The position numbers and the translations under genes were made by a program. Positions 8,671-17,391 of a stretch of DNA of 64,000 bases are shown piece after piece. This DNA is from Onstottus_B arcticum (GTDB lineage: Bacteria > Acidobacteriota > Blastocatellia > UBA7656), in assembly GCA_038040485.1 (NCBI GenBank), contig JBBPIE010000024.1, positions 45,427 to 109,426 of the forward strand. The letters are read 5' to 3'. The notes under the pieces were generated by a model. It was not told the DNA's origin. It did not search any database and saw only the letters and a list, made by a program, of their open reading frames with translations. The stretch's first letter is position 1, and the number at the start of each line of letters is the position of its first letter.

Positions 8671-9813
8671 TTATCTCAGCATCTGGCCTGCGATCACAAG
8701 CTTCTGAATCTCCGAAGTACCCTCGTAGATCCGCAATGCTCGAACGTCGCGATAGAGGTGCTCGACCACCGAGCCGCGAACCACTCCCGTCCCGCCATGG
8801 ATTTGAACCGAAGCATCGATGATCCGCTGAGCGGCTTCGGTTGCGAAGAGCTTTGCCATCGCGGCTTCAAGAGTCACGCGATCCGCGCCCGAGTCCTTCT
8901 TCCAAGCCGCGCGATAAACCAGCAAGCGAGCCGCGTCGAGTTCGGTCGCCATCTCCGCAAGCTTCATCTGGGTAGCTTGATACTCTGCGATGGGCTTGCC
9001 GAATTGAACTCGACGCTTTGCGTAACTGATTGCTTCGTCAAGCGCGCGCCACGCAAGTCCGCAAGCCGCCGCGCCCACCGTCGCGCGAAACGTATCGAGC
9101 GTCGTCATCGCAATCTTGAATCCCTGCCCTTCGTCGCCCAGCAGGTTCGTTGCGGGGACGCGACACTCGTTGAAGCTTATGCGGCCGATCGGGTGCGGCG
9201 AGATCAACTCAATCTTCTCTTCGAATCGAAACCCCGGCGCGTCTCGTCCGACGACGAAAGCCGAAATGCCTTTGCTTCCCTTGGTGAGATCGGTCTTGGC
9301 GAACACAGTATAGAAATCCGCAAGCCCGGCGTTCGAGATGAACGTCTTCACACCGTCGATCACGTAGCTCTCGCCCTCACGTCGCGCGATAGTTTGGATC
9401 GCTCCCACGTCCGAGCCCGCTTCGGGTTCGGTGATTGCGAATGCGGCGATCGCTTCGCCCGAGGATACTCGAGGAAGGATTCGCTGCTTCAACTCGCTCG
9501 ACCCGGCGAGCGATACCGGAAAGCTTCCGAGTCCTTGCATCGCGAACATAAGGTCGGCAAGCGACGACTCGTACGAGAGGTGTTCCCGCACGACGGCAAG
9601 CGAGCGCACGTCGAGCGCCGAGGAGCCGGACTCGAAACCTGCAGGTACGGTGTGCGCCAACAGCCCTTCGCGCGCGAGCGCTTGAACGAGGCTTCGGGCT
9701 TGTTGGTCTTCGGTGTCGCCCAGCGTTGCGTATTGGATTAGCTCGCGATTGAACCGATCAACCCGCTCGGCGAGCTTGGCGTGGTGGTCTTCGAGAAAAG
9801 GCGTATTCAACAT
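8671..9813 (-). CDS. Acyl-CoA dehydrogenase
   Basis: This 380-residue flavoenzyme has the full three-domain acyl-CoA dehydrogenase layout: an alpha domain, the FAD-binding signature AFAITEPEAGSDVGA (about residues 125-140), and a C-terminal helical domain with RVQFGKPIAEYQATQMKLAE. Near the end, RIYEGTSEIQ supplies the usual catalytic glutamate. It would oxidise an acyl-CoA to the 2-enoyl-CoA and pass electrons to ETF. Chain-length preference cannot be read. It is divergent from a CoA-transferase gene and probably belongs to the same metabolic neighbourhood as the dehydratase and thiolase-like genes that follow. Confidence 0.9.
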   Translation of the reverse strand: MLNTPFLEDHHAKLAERVDRFNRELIQYATLGDTEDQQARSLVQALAREGLLAHTVPAGFESGSSALDVRSLAVVREHLSYESSLADLMFAMQGLGSFPVSLAGSSELKQRILPRVSSGEAIAAFAITEPEAGSDVGAIQTIARREGESYVIDGVKTFISNAGLADFYTVFAKTDLTKGSKGISAFVVGRDAPGFRFEEKIELISPHPIGRISFNECRVPATNLLGDEGQGFKIAMTTLDTFRATVGAAACGLAWRALDEAISYAKRRVQFGKPIAEYQATQMKLAEMATELDAARLLVYRAAWKKDSGADRVTLEAAMAKLFATEAAQRIIDASVQIHGGTGVVRGSVVEHLYRDVRALRIYEGTSEIQKLVIAGQMLR

Positions 9814-10017
9814 ACGCCGATACTAGCTTCCAACTCGATTGGCATCAATTCGAAGACGCTCTCGTTGAATCCCGGCAAGGTTGAATTAAGCTGTTGCGCA
9901 CGATAGGATGCTGCGCGCTTCAGGATTCGCAATGGATGAACGCCGGAAAACCAAATGAGATTCCGCCTGAATCGCACATTTGAGACTTCAACCTTGTGGT
10001 CTGAAGTCTTTCCTCGT

Positions 10018-10049
10018 TCAACTCTGCGTTTGTCTGCGTTCTTCCGCGG
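10018..10049. repeat. Dispersed ACGCAGA-type repeat (minus orientation)
   Basis: On the complementary strand this reads CCGCGGA followed by two copies of the core ACGCAGA. It belongs to the same family as the copies at 24905, 25035 and 49012. It lies just upstream of the CoA-transferase start. Confidence 0.6.
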
Positions 10050-10064
10050 CTGCACAGGGGAACC

Positions 10065-11249
10065 ATGCCGGGACCGCTAGAAGGAATTCGCGTGATCGAC
10101 TTTGGGCGCTTCATCGCAGGGCCGTACTGCGCGATGATGCTCGCAGACTTCGGCGCCGACGTGATTCGCGTCGAACGACGCGACGGCGGCGAAGACCGCA
10201 AGCTCGGCCCGGTCACCGAAAGCGGCGAAGGCGGACTCTTCCTCAATCTCAATCGCAACAAGCGCGGCATCACACTCGACCCGGCTCACAAGCTGGCCGG
10301 CGAGATCGTGCGGCGTCTTGTGTCAACCGCAGACATCGTGGTCGTCAACCTGCCGTTCGAGGTGATGAAGCGCCTCGGTTTGGACTACGACTCGTTGCGC
10401 GCGATTAAGGAAGACATCATCCTGGTGATGGCTTCGGCGTTTGGTCCCGATGGTCCATACAATGACCGCGTAGGTTTCGACGGAGTCGTCCAGGCGATGA
10501 GCGGCGCGATGAGCCTCACGGGATTCCCCGGACCTCCCATTCGTTCGATCGTGTCGTGGGTCGACTACGGCACGGCGCTTCATGGGGCGTTCGGAGCGAT
10601 GACTGCGCTCTATCACCGGCAAAAAACCGGCAAGGGCCAGTTAATAGACGTATCACTGCTTGCAACAGGCGTGACATTTATGACGCCGCTGCTGGCTGAG
10701 CGCTCAACGACAGCGATCAAACGGGGACAGCTTGGCAACACCGGGTACTACGCGGCGCCCAGCGACGTCTACAAGACTCGAGACGGATGGATCATCGTTC
10801 CCACGATCGGCGGCCCGATGTTTCGCAGATGGGCTCGAATGGTCGGCAGAGCAGACTTGATCGATGATCCCCGATTCAAGGACGACATCTCTCGCGGTAA
10901 CAACGCCGCGCTGATCAACGAAGTGATGATCGAGTGGTGCGCCTCTCGCACACGCGACCAAGCGATAGCCGAACTCGAGCGCTGCCGGGTGCCGTGCGGA
11001 CCCGTCTACGATCTGGATGAAGTGCTGGCTGATCCTCAGGTGAACTCGCGGCATCTTCTCGAACAAATTGACTACCCCGGCGGGAGCAAACCCGTTCCAA
11101 TCGCCAGCCCACCCGTTCGCCTGAGCGAAGCACCTGCCGCCGCATGCCGCCGCGCTCCAGTTTTGGGTGAGCACACCGACGAGATCCTTGGCGAACTTGG
11201 CTTCACTCCCGAAGACATCGCCGCCCTTCGAGAATCAACCGCCATCTAA
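10065..11249 (+). CDS. Class III (CaiB/BaiF family) CoA-transferase
   Basis: The 394-residue protein opens with PLEGIRVIDFGRFIAGPYC, the standard N-terminus of family III CoA-transferases, followed by ADFGADVIRVE and the NLNRNKRGITLD segment. The catalytic aspartate should be in GQLIDVSLL near residue 190. These enzymes exchange CoA between a carboxylate and an acyl-CoA, or act as acyl-CoA racemases; the substrate is unknown. The next enzymes (MaoC-type hydratases, HMG-CoA-synthase-like protein) suggest a degradative or biosynthetic CoA-ester route. No clear ribosome site is seen before the ATG. Confidence 0.88.
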   Translation: MPGPLEGIRVIDFGRFIAGPYCAMMLADFGADVIRVERRDGGEDRKLGPVTESGEGGLFLNLNRNKRGITLDPAHKLAGEIVRRLVSTADIVVVNLPFEVMKRLGLDYDSLRAIKEDIILVMASAFGPDGPYNDRVGFDGVVQAMSGAMSLTGFPGPPIRSIVSWVDYGTALHGAFGAMTALYHRQKTGKGQLIDVSLLATGVTFMTPLLAERSTTAIKRGQLGNTGYYAAPSDVYKTRDGWIIVPTIGGPMFRRWARMVGRADLIDDPRFKDDISRGNNAALINEVMIEWCASRTRDQAIAELERCRVPCGPVYDLDEVLADPQVNSRHLLEQIDYPGGSKPVPIASPPVRLSEAPAAACRRAPVLGEHTDEILGELGFTPEDIAALRESTAI

Positions 11250-11361
11250 GACTTTTCTGTGACCGTCTCGGCTTCAGCCTCGTTCTAGCCAGTGCCCAGC
11301 GCACCTGCCTCGTCGCTTTCAACGGATGATTCGTGTTCGAGCCTATCGTAAAGGAGTCTCT

Positions 11362-12402
11362 ATGAGATTCTTGAAGCCTCGCTTTCTGACGTTGCTCGGA
11401 GTGATGATGGCCGGGCCCTGCCTGCTCGCCTGGGACCAGACAAAGGCTGACGCCCGCAACCCCGAGCGCACACAATCAAGGCTTGCTCGACAATTACTCG
11501 CGGCCGACGACGATCGAGCAAACGATCCGAAGTCCCCAGGCCGGGTAACATTACTATCGCGTGCCTTGATGAGCGGGATCGACTTCGCTTCAGTAGGTCC
11601 TTTGCAAGACGCTCAGCGTGACGGCCCGCCCGGCCAAACGGGTCCTCCTGGTCCTCCCGGTCCTCCCGGACCCGCCGGACCTCAAGGACCAGCCGGTCCG
11701 CAAGGACCTCCCGGACAAGATGCAACGATGCAGGGGCCTCCCGGACCCGCAGGACCTCAAGGACCAGCCGGCCCGCAAGGATCTCCCGGACACGACGCGA
11801 CGATGCAGGGACCGCCTGGTCCTGCTGGCCCTCAAGGACCTCCGGGATACCCCGGTCCGCAGGGACCTCCGGGCCACGACGCGACCATGCAAGGCCCGCC
11901 CGGACCTCAGGGGTATCAGGGTTCCCAGGGAGACCCCGGGCCGCAAGGCATTCTTGGACCGATTGGCCCCGAGGGACCAACGGGACCGCGCGGCAGAGGC
12001 GATCCCGGTCCTGAGGGTCCGTCCGGACCTCAAGGACCACAGGGTGAGAGAGGCAACACCGGACCAGCCGGACCGCCAGGCCCGCCGGTCAACCTTCGTT
12101 CGTTTGACAGCGGGTTGTTCGCGGCGACGCGTGGCAAGGTCTATAACTTTCAACACGGCTTGGGAAGCACGCGCCTGCTGACTCGGATCTACTACTCGGC
12201 CGATTCAACCGGCGCCGCTCTCGAAGAGGTAGTGCTGGACGCGTCACGCGGGCGCACTGCTTCGCTGTGGGTTGGGGCTTATGTGAAGAGCTTGAACGAG
12301 GGCTCGCTTACGATTGAAGTCGGCGGGCTTGGCTTGAACAAGTTCAGCGGCGGCGTCAGGACTACGGGGTTCCTTCGAGTGATTGCAGTCGCCTTGCCCT
12401 GA
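11362..12402 (+). CDS. Secreted collagen-like (Gly-X-Y repeat) protein
   Basis: A 346-residue protein starting at 11362 (AAAGGAG at 11350-11356). An N-terminal hydrophobic segment, FLTLLGVMMAGPCLLA, suggests export. From about residue 88 to 242 it consists of Gly-X-Y triplets very rich in GPP, GPA and GPQ. The tract is broken three times by a DATMQ element, so it has a larger internal repeat. A C-terminal globular domain of about 105 residues, beginning VNLRSFDSGL, may act as the trimerisation or binding head. Long open frames on the complementary strand here are by-products of the repeat composition. Confidence 0.85.
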   Translation: MRFLKPRFLTLLGVMMAGPCLLAWDQTKADARNPERTQSRLARQLLAADDDRANDPKSPGRVTLLSRALMSGIDFASVGPLQDAQRDGPPGQTGPPGPPGPPGPAGPQGPAGPQGPPGQDATMQGPPGPAGPQGPAGPQGSPGHDATMQGPPGPAGPQGPPGYPGPQGPPGHDATMQGPPGPQGYQGSQGDPGPQGILGPIGPEGPTGPRGRGDPGPEGPSGPQGPQGERGNTGPAGPPGPPVNLRSFDSGLFAATRGKVYNFQHGLGSTRLLTRIYYSADSTGAALEEVVLDASRGRTASLWVGAYVKSLNEGSLTIEVGGLGLNKFSGGVRTTGFLRVIAVALP

Positions 12403-12492
12403 CTTGAAGCGCATTCGTTGGCGCTCTATTGCAACCACGAAGTGAGTCGGATACCTTAGCTGATCCCTAATCAAGTTATCGCCGGAGGACTT

Positions 12493-12957
12493 ATGCCAAC
12501 ACGGATCATCGGAGGGATCGAAGAACTCAAGACTCTGATCGGCCAGGAAGTCGGAGCAAGCGATTGGTTCGAAGTCACCCAGTCGCGCATCAACGCTTTT
12601 GCCGACGCCACCGAAGACCATCAGTGGATTCACATCGACACCGAGCGCGCGAAGACCGATTCGCCGTTCAAGACAACGATCGCGCACGGATTTCTCACGC
12701 TCTCGATGTTGCCTCATCTCGCGGCTCAGGCTTTCAAGGTGCAAGGCGATTTCAAAATGGGCATCAACTATGGCTTGAACCGGCTGAGATTTGTCTCCCC
12801 GGTTCCTGCCGGCTCCAAGATCCGCGCGCGGTTCACGCTTCACGCGGTTGAGGACGTGCAGGGCGGCGCGCAGCTCACGTGGTCGGTGACGGTCGAGATT
12901 GACGGAGGCCCGAAGCCGGCGCTCGTCGCCGAGTGGCTGTCGCGCTACTACGAGTAA
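12493..12957 (+). CDS. MaoC-like (R)-specific enoyl-CoA hydratase
   Basis: The 154-residue hot-dog-fold protein carries the hydratase 2 signature FADATEDHQWIHID (about residues 36-49), whose Asp and His form the catalytic pair. AHGFLTLSMLP follows. It adds water to trans-2-enoyl-CoA or catalyses the reverse. GGAGG lies five bases before the ATG. It follows the collagen gene and is close to a second hot-dog gene, so it may act with the acyl-CoA dehydrogenase and CoA-transferase nearby. Confidence 0.88.
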   Translation: MPTRIIGGIEELKTLIGQEVGASDWFEVTQSRINAFADATEDHQWIHIDTERAKTDSPFKTTIAHGFLTLSMLPHLAAQAFKVQGDFKMGINYGLNRLRFVSPVPAGSKIRARFTLHAVEDVQGGAQLTWSVTVEIDGGPKPALVAEWLSRYYE

Positions 12958-12961
12958 GGGC

Positions 12962-13031
12962 ATGGAGTTCAGGTTTTGGCCTGGCTCTTAGCTGAGGGAT
13001 CGAAGGGACCAGGCTAAAGGCTGAACTCCAT
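12962..13031. repeat. Hairpin repeat between the two dehydratase genes
   Basis: ATGGAGTTCAG (12962-12972) and GCCTGG (12979-12984) pair with CCAGGC (13009-13014) and CTGAACTCCAT (13021-13031). This forms a long interrupted hairpin in the 97-base gap. It lacks a T-run, so it is more likely a dispersed intergenic element than a terminator. Confidence 0.6.
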
Positions 13032-13054
13032 TCTCTATTGGCGCCGCGCCGCAG

Positions 13055-13903
13055 ATGACCGCCGAGATGCAAAAGCAGAGCACAACCAACGACGAGTTGA
13101 TCTATCGCGTTCGAGCGCGCAATACAAGCGCTGATTCGGAGAACAAGATTCACGACGACGCGGTGGCCGCGAAGTACGGGTTTCGTGGCGCGCTGGTCCC
13201 CGGCATAACCGTCTACGCTTATATGACCGTGCCGCTCGTCGAGCGATTCGGACTGCATTGGCTCGAACGCGGCTCGATGCAGGTTAGGTTTCATCAGCCG
13301 TTCTATGACGGCGAAGAAGCGTTAGTCACGGGGCGTATTGATGCTGACTCTGAACCAATCAAAGTCTCCGTAACGGCTGCGCGCAGCGATGGAACCGTGT
13401 GCGCGACTGCACTCGCGACGATCGACGATCCGGCAAACTGGCTGAGTGAGAGTCGAATCGGCGACTATCCCGAAGCGCCGCTACCGGAGTTTGAATCCCG
13501 CCCCGAACCCTCGCGCGAGACGTTAATCCTGGGCGCCTCGCTTGGGACGCTTACTGAGAAGTTCTTCCTGCGGGATACAGCGTTGCTCGAAAGACTCGAC
13601 GAGCGGCTGCCGATCTACTTCGGTTCGCAGGCGGTGGCTCACCCGTTTGCATTGCTTCGATTGTCGAATCAGATATTGATGAGCAACTTCAAACTTGGCC
13701 CTTGGATTCACACGGCGAGCGATCTGATCAACAGGAGCGTCGTCCGCAATGGCGAAGAAGTCTCGGTGCGAGGCCGAGTGCGCGAGTGCTTCGAGCGCAA
13801 GGGCCACGAGTTCGTTGTCCTTGATGTGTTGGTTGTCGCCGCCCAAGATCGCATTGTCCAGCAGGTTCGCCACACAGCGATCTATCGTCCAAGATCGGTC
13901 TGA
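13055..13903 (+). CDS. Hot-dog fold dehydratase-like protein
   Basis: The 282-residue protein looks like a double hot-dog MaoC relative. The N-terminal half has KYGFRGALVPGITVYAYM, comparable with the AHGFL region of hydratases, and MQVRFHQPFYDGEEALV. The second half is weaker, with AVAHPFALLRLSNQ. The catalytic Asp/His pair of true hydratases is not obvious, so a thioester-binding or non-canonical hydratase role is as likely. It probably shares a transcript with the gene upstream. Two in-frame ATG codons (13055 and 13067) are possible starts. Confidence 0.55.
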   Translation: MTAEMQKQSTTNDELIYRVRARNTSADSENKIHDDAVAAKYGFRGALVPGITVYAYMTVPLVERFGLHWLERGSMQVRFHQPFYDGEEALVTGRIDADSEPIKVSVTAARSDGTVCATALATIDDPANWLSESRIGDYPEAPLPEFESRPEPSRETLILGASLGTLTEKFFLRDTALLERLDERLPIYFGSQAVAHPFALLRLSNQILMSNFKLGPWIHTASDLINRSVVRNGEEVSVRGRVRECFERKGHEFVVLDVLVVAAQDRIVQQVRHTAIYRPRSV

Positions 13904-14008
13904 CCATGTGCCATTTTTGAAGGGGAGATTGTGGGTTGAGATCGAGGATGCAATGCCGGTTCATTTGCAATAGAATCAGTCCGACGGACCGCCAGTGCGA
14001 GGGAGCAA

Positions 14009-14209
14009 ATGTCTAAGCGGGTAGAGAAGGAAGGTGCGGAGCATACACTCGAGGCTGTTGCGGTGAAGCCTGCAACAGCGAGAGAGCTAGCTGCGGCCAT
14101 TCGAAAGTCCGGTCTCGTTGGGATGTGGAAAGACCGCACGGAGATAAGCGACAGCGGGAAGTTCGCGCGCGATCTGCGCAAGCGGGCTTCCGCCCGAAAG
14201 CCGAAATGA
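14009..14209 (+). CDS. VapB-type antitoxin
   Basis: A 66-residue basic protein with the C-terminal segment LVGMWKDRTEISDSGKFARD, the toxin-neutralising pattern of VapB antitoxins paired with PIN toxins. GAGGGAG lies just before the ATG. The partner toxin gene starts four bases after the stop but is frameshifted, so the antitoxin may now be an orphan. The N-terminal DNA-binding part is short. Confidence 0.65.
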   Translation: MSKRVEKEGAEHTLEAVAVKPATARELAAAIRKSGLVGMWKDRTEISDSGKFARDLRKRASARKPK

Positions 14210-14213
14210 AAAG

Positions 14214-14613
14214 ATGCGTCTGTTGGACACCGATATCATGATCGACGTTCTTCGGGCCTACCCTCCGGCTGTAGCCTGGTTGGAGTCTCGATGATGACGC
14301 GCCTGCGCTTCCAGGTTTCGTTGCATTGGAGCTTATGCAGGGCTGTCGTAACAAAATGGAGATGAAGAGACTCTTGAAGCGCCTTCAGTCGTTTCAGATT
14401 CATTGGCCAACAGACAGCGATTGCAATAGAGCACTCACCGAGTTCGCGCGTAGCCGGCTGAGCCATCACCTGAGCATAATGGACGCGCTTATCGGGGAAT
14501 GCGCCGCGGGGTTAAACGCAACCCTCTGCACCTTCAATACGAAACACTTCAAGTCCATTCACTATCTAAGAATCGAACAACCTTACTCCCGGAGGAGTCG
14601 GTCCGTAGGTTAG
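14214..14613 (+). pseudogene. VapC-type PIN-domain toxin, frameshifted
   Basis: From ATG at 14214 the frame gives MRLLDTDIMIDVLRAYPP, the N-terminal PIN motif with its metal-binding aspartates, then stops at 14292-14294 after 26 codons. The homologous sequence resumes in another frame from 14290 (DDAPALPGFVALELMQG) and runs to 14613. There it holds the C-terminal PIN motif SIMDALIGECAAG and NTKHFKSI. A one-base insertion or two-base deletion near TCTCGATGATGAC explains this. VapC proteins are RNases; this one should be inactive unless the frame is an assembly error. Confidence 0.7.
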
Positions 14614-14680
14614 AGCTCATCTCATCCTCTTTCCTTGACTCGCTCGAAACCGCTCTGCTATACCACGCGCGGAGAAAATC

Positions 14681-16099
14681 ATGACAGGCATAACTTCTTT
14701 TGGAGCTTACATACCGTTCTATCGCCTCACCCACAAAGAGATCGCTCGCGCGTGGGGCGGGCGCGCCGGCGAAGGCGAACGCGCGGTCGCTAACGCTGAC
14801 GAAGACTCGATCACCATGGCAGTCGAAGCCGTGCGCGACTTGCTCGGCAAGAGCGAAGGCCGCGATGTCGACGGCTTGATCTTCGCGACGACGACGTCAC
14901 CCTATTCCGAGAAGCAGGTCTCGGCGATGATCGCGACGGTCGCCGACCTCAGACACGACGTGCGGACGGCGGACTACAGCGGATCGCTGAGATCGGCTAC
15001 CACAGCCATTCTCGCGGCGCTCGATTCAGTGAAAGCGGGTTCGGCCGCAAACGTAATCGTCACCGCGGCGGACACGCGACTCGGAGCGCCGAAATCCGCA
15101 AGCGAGCGGGTGTTTGGCGACGCGGCTTCGGCTGTTCAGCTTGGAGGCGACAGGGTTATCGCCAAACTGATCGCAAGCCACTCGACTACCGACGAGATGA
15201 CCGACGTGTGGCGTGGAAGCGGCGACCAGTTTGTTTCAGGCTGGGAAGAGCGCTTCTCGGTGACGCAAGGCTACCAGCGAGTTGTGCGGCAGGCGGTCAG
15301 CGAACTGTTCGAGCGCAGCGCAATCGGCCCGTCTGAAATCTCGAAGGCGATCTTCTACGCGCCCGATCAAGCCTCGCTTGCGGCGGTCGCGAAGAGTCTC
15401 GGCCTCAAAGCCGAACAGATTCCGGATCACCTCTTCTCGTCGGTCGGCAACACTGGCGCCGCGATGCCCCTGCTGGTCTTGTCGTCGGTTCTTGAAACCG
15501 CAAACGCCGGTGAGAAATTGCTCGTCGTTGGTTACGGCTCAGGGTGCGACGCGCTGTTGTTCGAAGTGACGGACGAAATCGAGAACGCGAAGAAATCCGC
15601 GCACCGGGGAGTCAAAGGGCATCTGGCCTCGAAGACCTACCTTGACAGCTACGAGCGGTACGCGAAGTTCCGCGAGTTGATTGACACGGAAGGCGCGCGG
15701 CGACAGGCGCCTTCGGCATCGGCTCCGGTTATCTGGCGGCGCAGCGACGACATCTACAAGCTTCACGGCTACCGGTGCTTGAACTGCGGCAAGATTCAGT
15801 ATCCGCAACAGCGCGTTTGCATAAGCTGCCAGTCGAAAGACAGCTTCGAAAGCGTGAGGCTCGCCGACAAACGCGCGTCGTTGTTCACCTATACGGTAGA
15901 CTTCTTGAACGCGGACCCCGACCCGCCGAGCGTGATGACCGTGGTGGACTTTGACGGGGGAGGCCGCGCTTATCTGATGATGACCGACCGCAATCCCGCC
16001 GAAGTGAAGATCGAGCAGCAAGTCGAGATGACCTTCCGCCGAATGTACGAAGCGGAGGGCTTCGTGAATTACTACTGGAAGTGCCGCCCGATCAGGTGA
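14681..16099 (+). CDS. HMG-CoA synthase-like thiolase-fold protein with Zn-ribbon OB domain
   Basis: A 472-residue fusion. Residues 1 to about 310 are a thiolase-fold protein of the archaeal-type HMG-CoA synthase group (GAYIPFYRL near the start, ADTRLGAPKS, VGNTGAAMPLL). Residues from about 350 form a DUF35-type domain with rubredoxin-like CLNCG...CISC and an OB fold. In archaeal HMG-CoA synthase these two parts are separate but interacting proteins. The segment expected to hold the nucleophilic cysteine reads DYSGSLRSATTA and has no Cys, so ordinary condensing activity is doubtful. Confidence 0.75.
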   Translation: MTGITSFGAYIPFYRLTHKEIARAWGGRAGEGERAVANADEDSITMAVEAVRDLLGKSEGRDVDGLIFATTTSPYSEKQVSAMIATVADLRHDVRTADYSGSLRSATTAILAALDSVKAGSAANVIVTAADTRLGAPKSASERVFGDAASAVQLGGDRVIAKLIASHSTTDEMTDVWRGSGDQFVSGWEERFSVTQGYQRVVRQAVSELFERSAIGPSEISKAIFYAPDQASLAAVAKSLGLKAEQIPDHLFSSVGNTGAAMPLLVLSSVLETANAGEKLLVVGYGSGCDALLFEVTDEIENAKKSAHRGVKGHLASKTYLDSYERYAKFRELIDTEGARRQAPSASAPVIWRRSDDIYKLHGYRCLNCGKIQYPQQRVCISCQSKDSFESVRLADKRASLFTYTVDFLNADPDPPSVMTVVDFDGGGRAYLMMTDRNPAEVKIEQQVEMTFRRMYEAEGFVNYYWKCRPIR

Positions 16100-16101
16100 G
16101 G

Positions 16102-16212
16102 CAGAGGTCAGAAGTCAGAGGTCAGAAGTCAGAGGTCAGAGGTCAGAGGTCAGATCAGTTGCAGCTTCCGACCTCTGACCTCTGACCTCTGACTTCTGAC
16201 TTCTGACTTCTC
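16102..16212. repeat. Inverted array of a 7-bp tandem repeat
   Basis: Left arm 16102-16158 is a tandem run of AGAGGTC and AGAAGTC units. Right arm 16168-16212 is the same array inverted (GACCTCT and GACTTCT units). The two can form a hairpin of about 45 base pairs with a loop of roughly ten bases. It begins a few bases after the stop codon of the HMG-CoA-synthase-like gene. Confidence 0.85.
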
Positions 16213-16384
16213 GCCCGCGCGCAAGGAACCGGCGCCGCGGATGGTAAAGAGGGCGTCTATCGGCTCGCGGAGAACCAGTCTCCGGCTGATGCGAGCTTCG
16301 AACTGGAGTACGTCAAGTCAAAGCCCACGCTCGTTCACTTCAATCGCGTTGCGAAGAGATGAGAAGGGACGAAAGGGGAAATCC

Positions 16385-16453
16385 AAACACGAAGGCACCA
16401 AGAGCACAAAGCAGGAGAATTCTTTTCTTGGTGCCCTTCGTGTCTTTGTGTTT
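16385..16453. repeat. Imperfect palindromic intergenic element
   Basis: Left arm 16385-16410 (AAACACGAAGGCACCAAGAG and following) pairs imperfectly with right arm 16425-16453 (TTCTTGGTGCCCTTCGTGTC and following). The open frame that crosses it (16241-16483) has no coding signature. The rest of 16240-16567 shows no feature except a ribosome site near 16556. Confidence 0.65.
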
Positions 16454-16567
16454 AAAGCCATCTTGAAGCCCCGCCCCGCTTGAAATTCCCGCCGGATGCC
16501 GCTAGCTTACACGCTTGCCTCATAACCACAGGCGAATCTCATACAGCAAAGACAAAGGAAAAACTTT

Positions 16568-17299
16568 ATGCAACGCGTCATCGAATCCTGGCACAGCCCC
16601 AGCCTGAACAAGCCGATGGAGATTGTGACTTACGGCTACCATGGCTTCCCGCTGCTGATGTTTCCGACGGCGGCTGCCGACTATCTCGAGTACGAGCGCT
16701 TCTACGTCATCGATGCGATCAAAGACTCGATCGAATCGGGCAAGGTAAAGGTCTTTTCGATAAACAGCATCAACCGCGAAAGCTGGCTTAACAGCGAGCT
16801 GCATCCGAAATACAAAGCGCTGCGCCAGGTTCAGTACAACAACTATATCGCCGACGAAGTCGTGCCTTACATCTGGAACAGTTGTCAGGGGCGCTACGGG
16901 GTCATCACCTCCGGCGCAAGCCTGGGCGCGTTTCACTGCTCGAACCAGGTCTTTCGCCGTCCCGACTTGTTCGCCGGATGCATAGCGATGAGCGGGGCGT
17001 TCGATATTCGCGGTTACTACAAAGGCGACTATTACGACGACAACATCTATTTCAACAACCCGGTTGATTATGTGCCGAACATCGAGGGACCGGATCTGGG
17101 AGCGCTTCGGCACAAGGAACACATCCACATCGTCTCGGGTCAGGGGGACTACGAGAACCCGGATGCGTCGCGGCGAATCTCAGGCATTCTTTCTCAGAAG
17201 GGCATTCCTCACGAGTTGGACTTGTGGGGGTATGATATGCCGCACGACTGGCCCACCTGGCGCGAGATGATGAAGTACTACGTCGCGGAGAAGTTTTAG
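16568..17299 (+). CDS. Esterase-family alpha/beta hydrolase
   Basis: A 243-residue protein of the putative esterase (esterase D-like) group. The nucleophile motif is SGASLGAFHC (Ser near residue 117), the acid is probably in SGQGDYENP, and the catalytic His is in YDMPHDWPTW. There is no signal peptide. An AAGGA site lies upstream of the ATG. The substrate is unknown; related proteins hydrolyse S-formylglutathione or other small esters. Confidence 0.75.
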   Translation: MQRVIESWHSPSLNKPMEIVTYGYHGFPLLMFPTAAADYLEYERFYVIDAIKDSIESGKVKVFSINSINRESWLNSELHPKYKALRQVQYNNYIADEVVPYIWNSCQGRYGVITSGASLGAFHCSNQVFRRPDLFAGCIAMSGAFDIRGYYKGDYYDDNIYFNNPVDYVPNIEGPDLGALRHKEHIHIVSGQGDYENPDASRRISGILSQKGIPHELDLWGYDMPHDWPTWREMMKYYVAEKF

Positions 17300-17330
17300 G
17301 ATCGGTAGGGCACGAAGGGTTGGACGGAAG

Positions 17331-17391
17331 AATTGAAAATTGCAAAATGAAAATTGCAAATTGAGATTGCAGATTGAAACTGCAAATTGAA
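17331..17391. repeat. AT-rich tandem repeat upstream of the SDR gene
   Basis: About four degenerate copies of a unit resembling GAAAATTGCAAATTGA occupy the gap and run into the upstream ATG of the SDR frame. The next in-frame ATG at 17392 is therefore the better start. Confidence 0.55.

Noticed and set aside
11360..12156. Long open frames on the complementary strand and in another plus frame inside the collagen-like gene
   Set aside because: They are by-products of the GGN-CCN repeat composition, have no family features, and the Gly-X-Y frame has the ribosome site and signal peptide.
16241..16483. 80-residue open frame in the gap before the esterase gene
   Set aside because: It translates an intergenic palindrome and has no ribosome site or family pattern.
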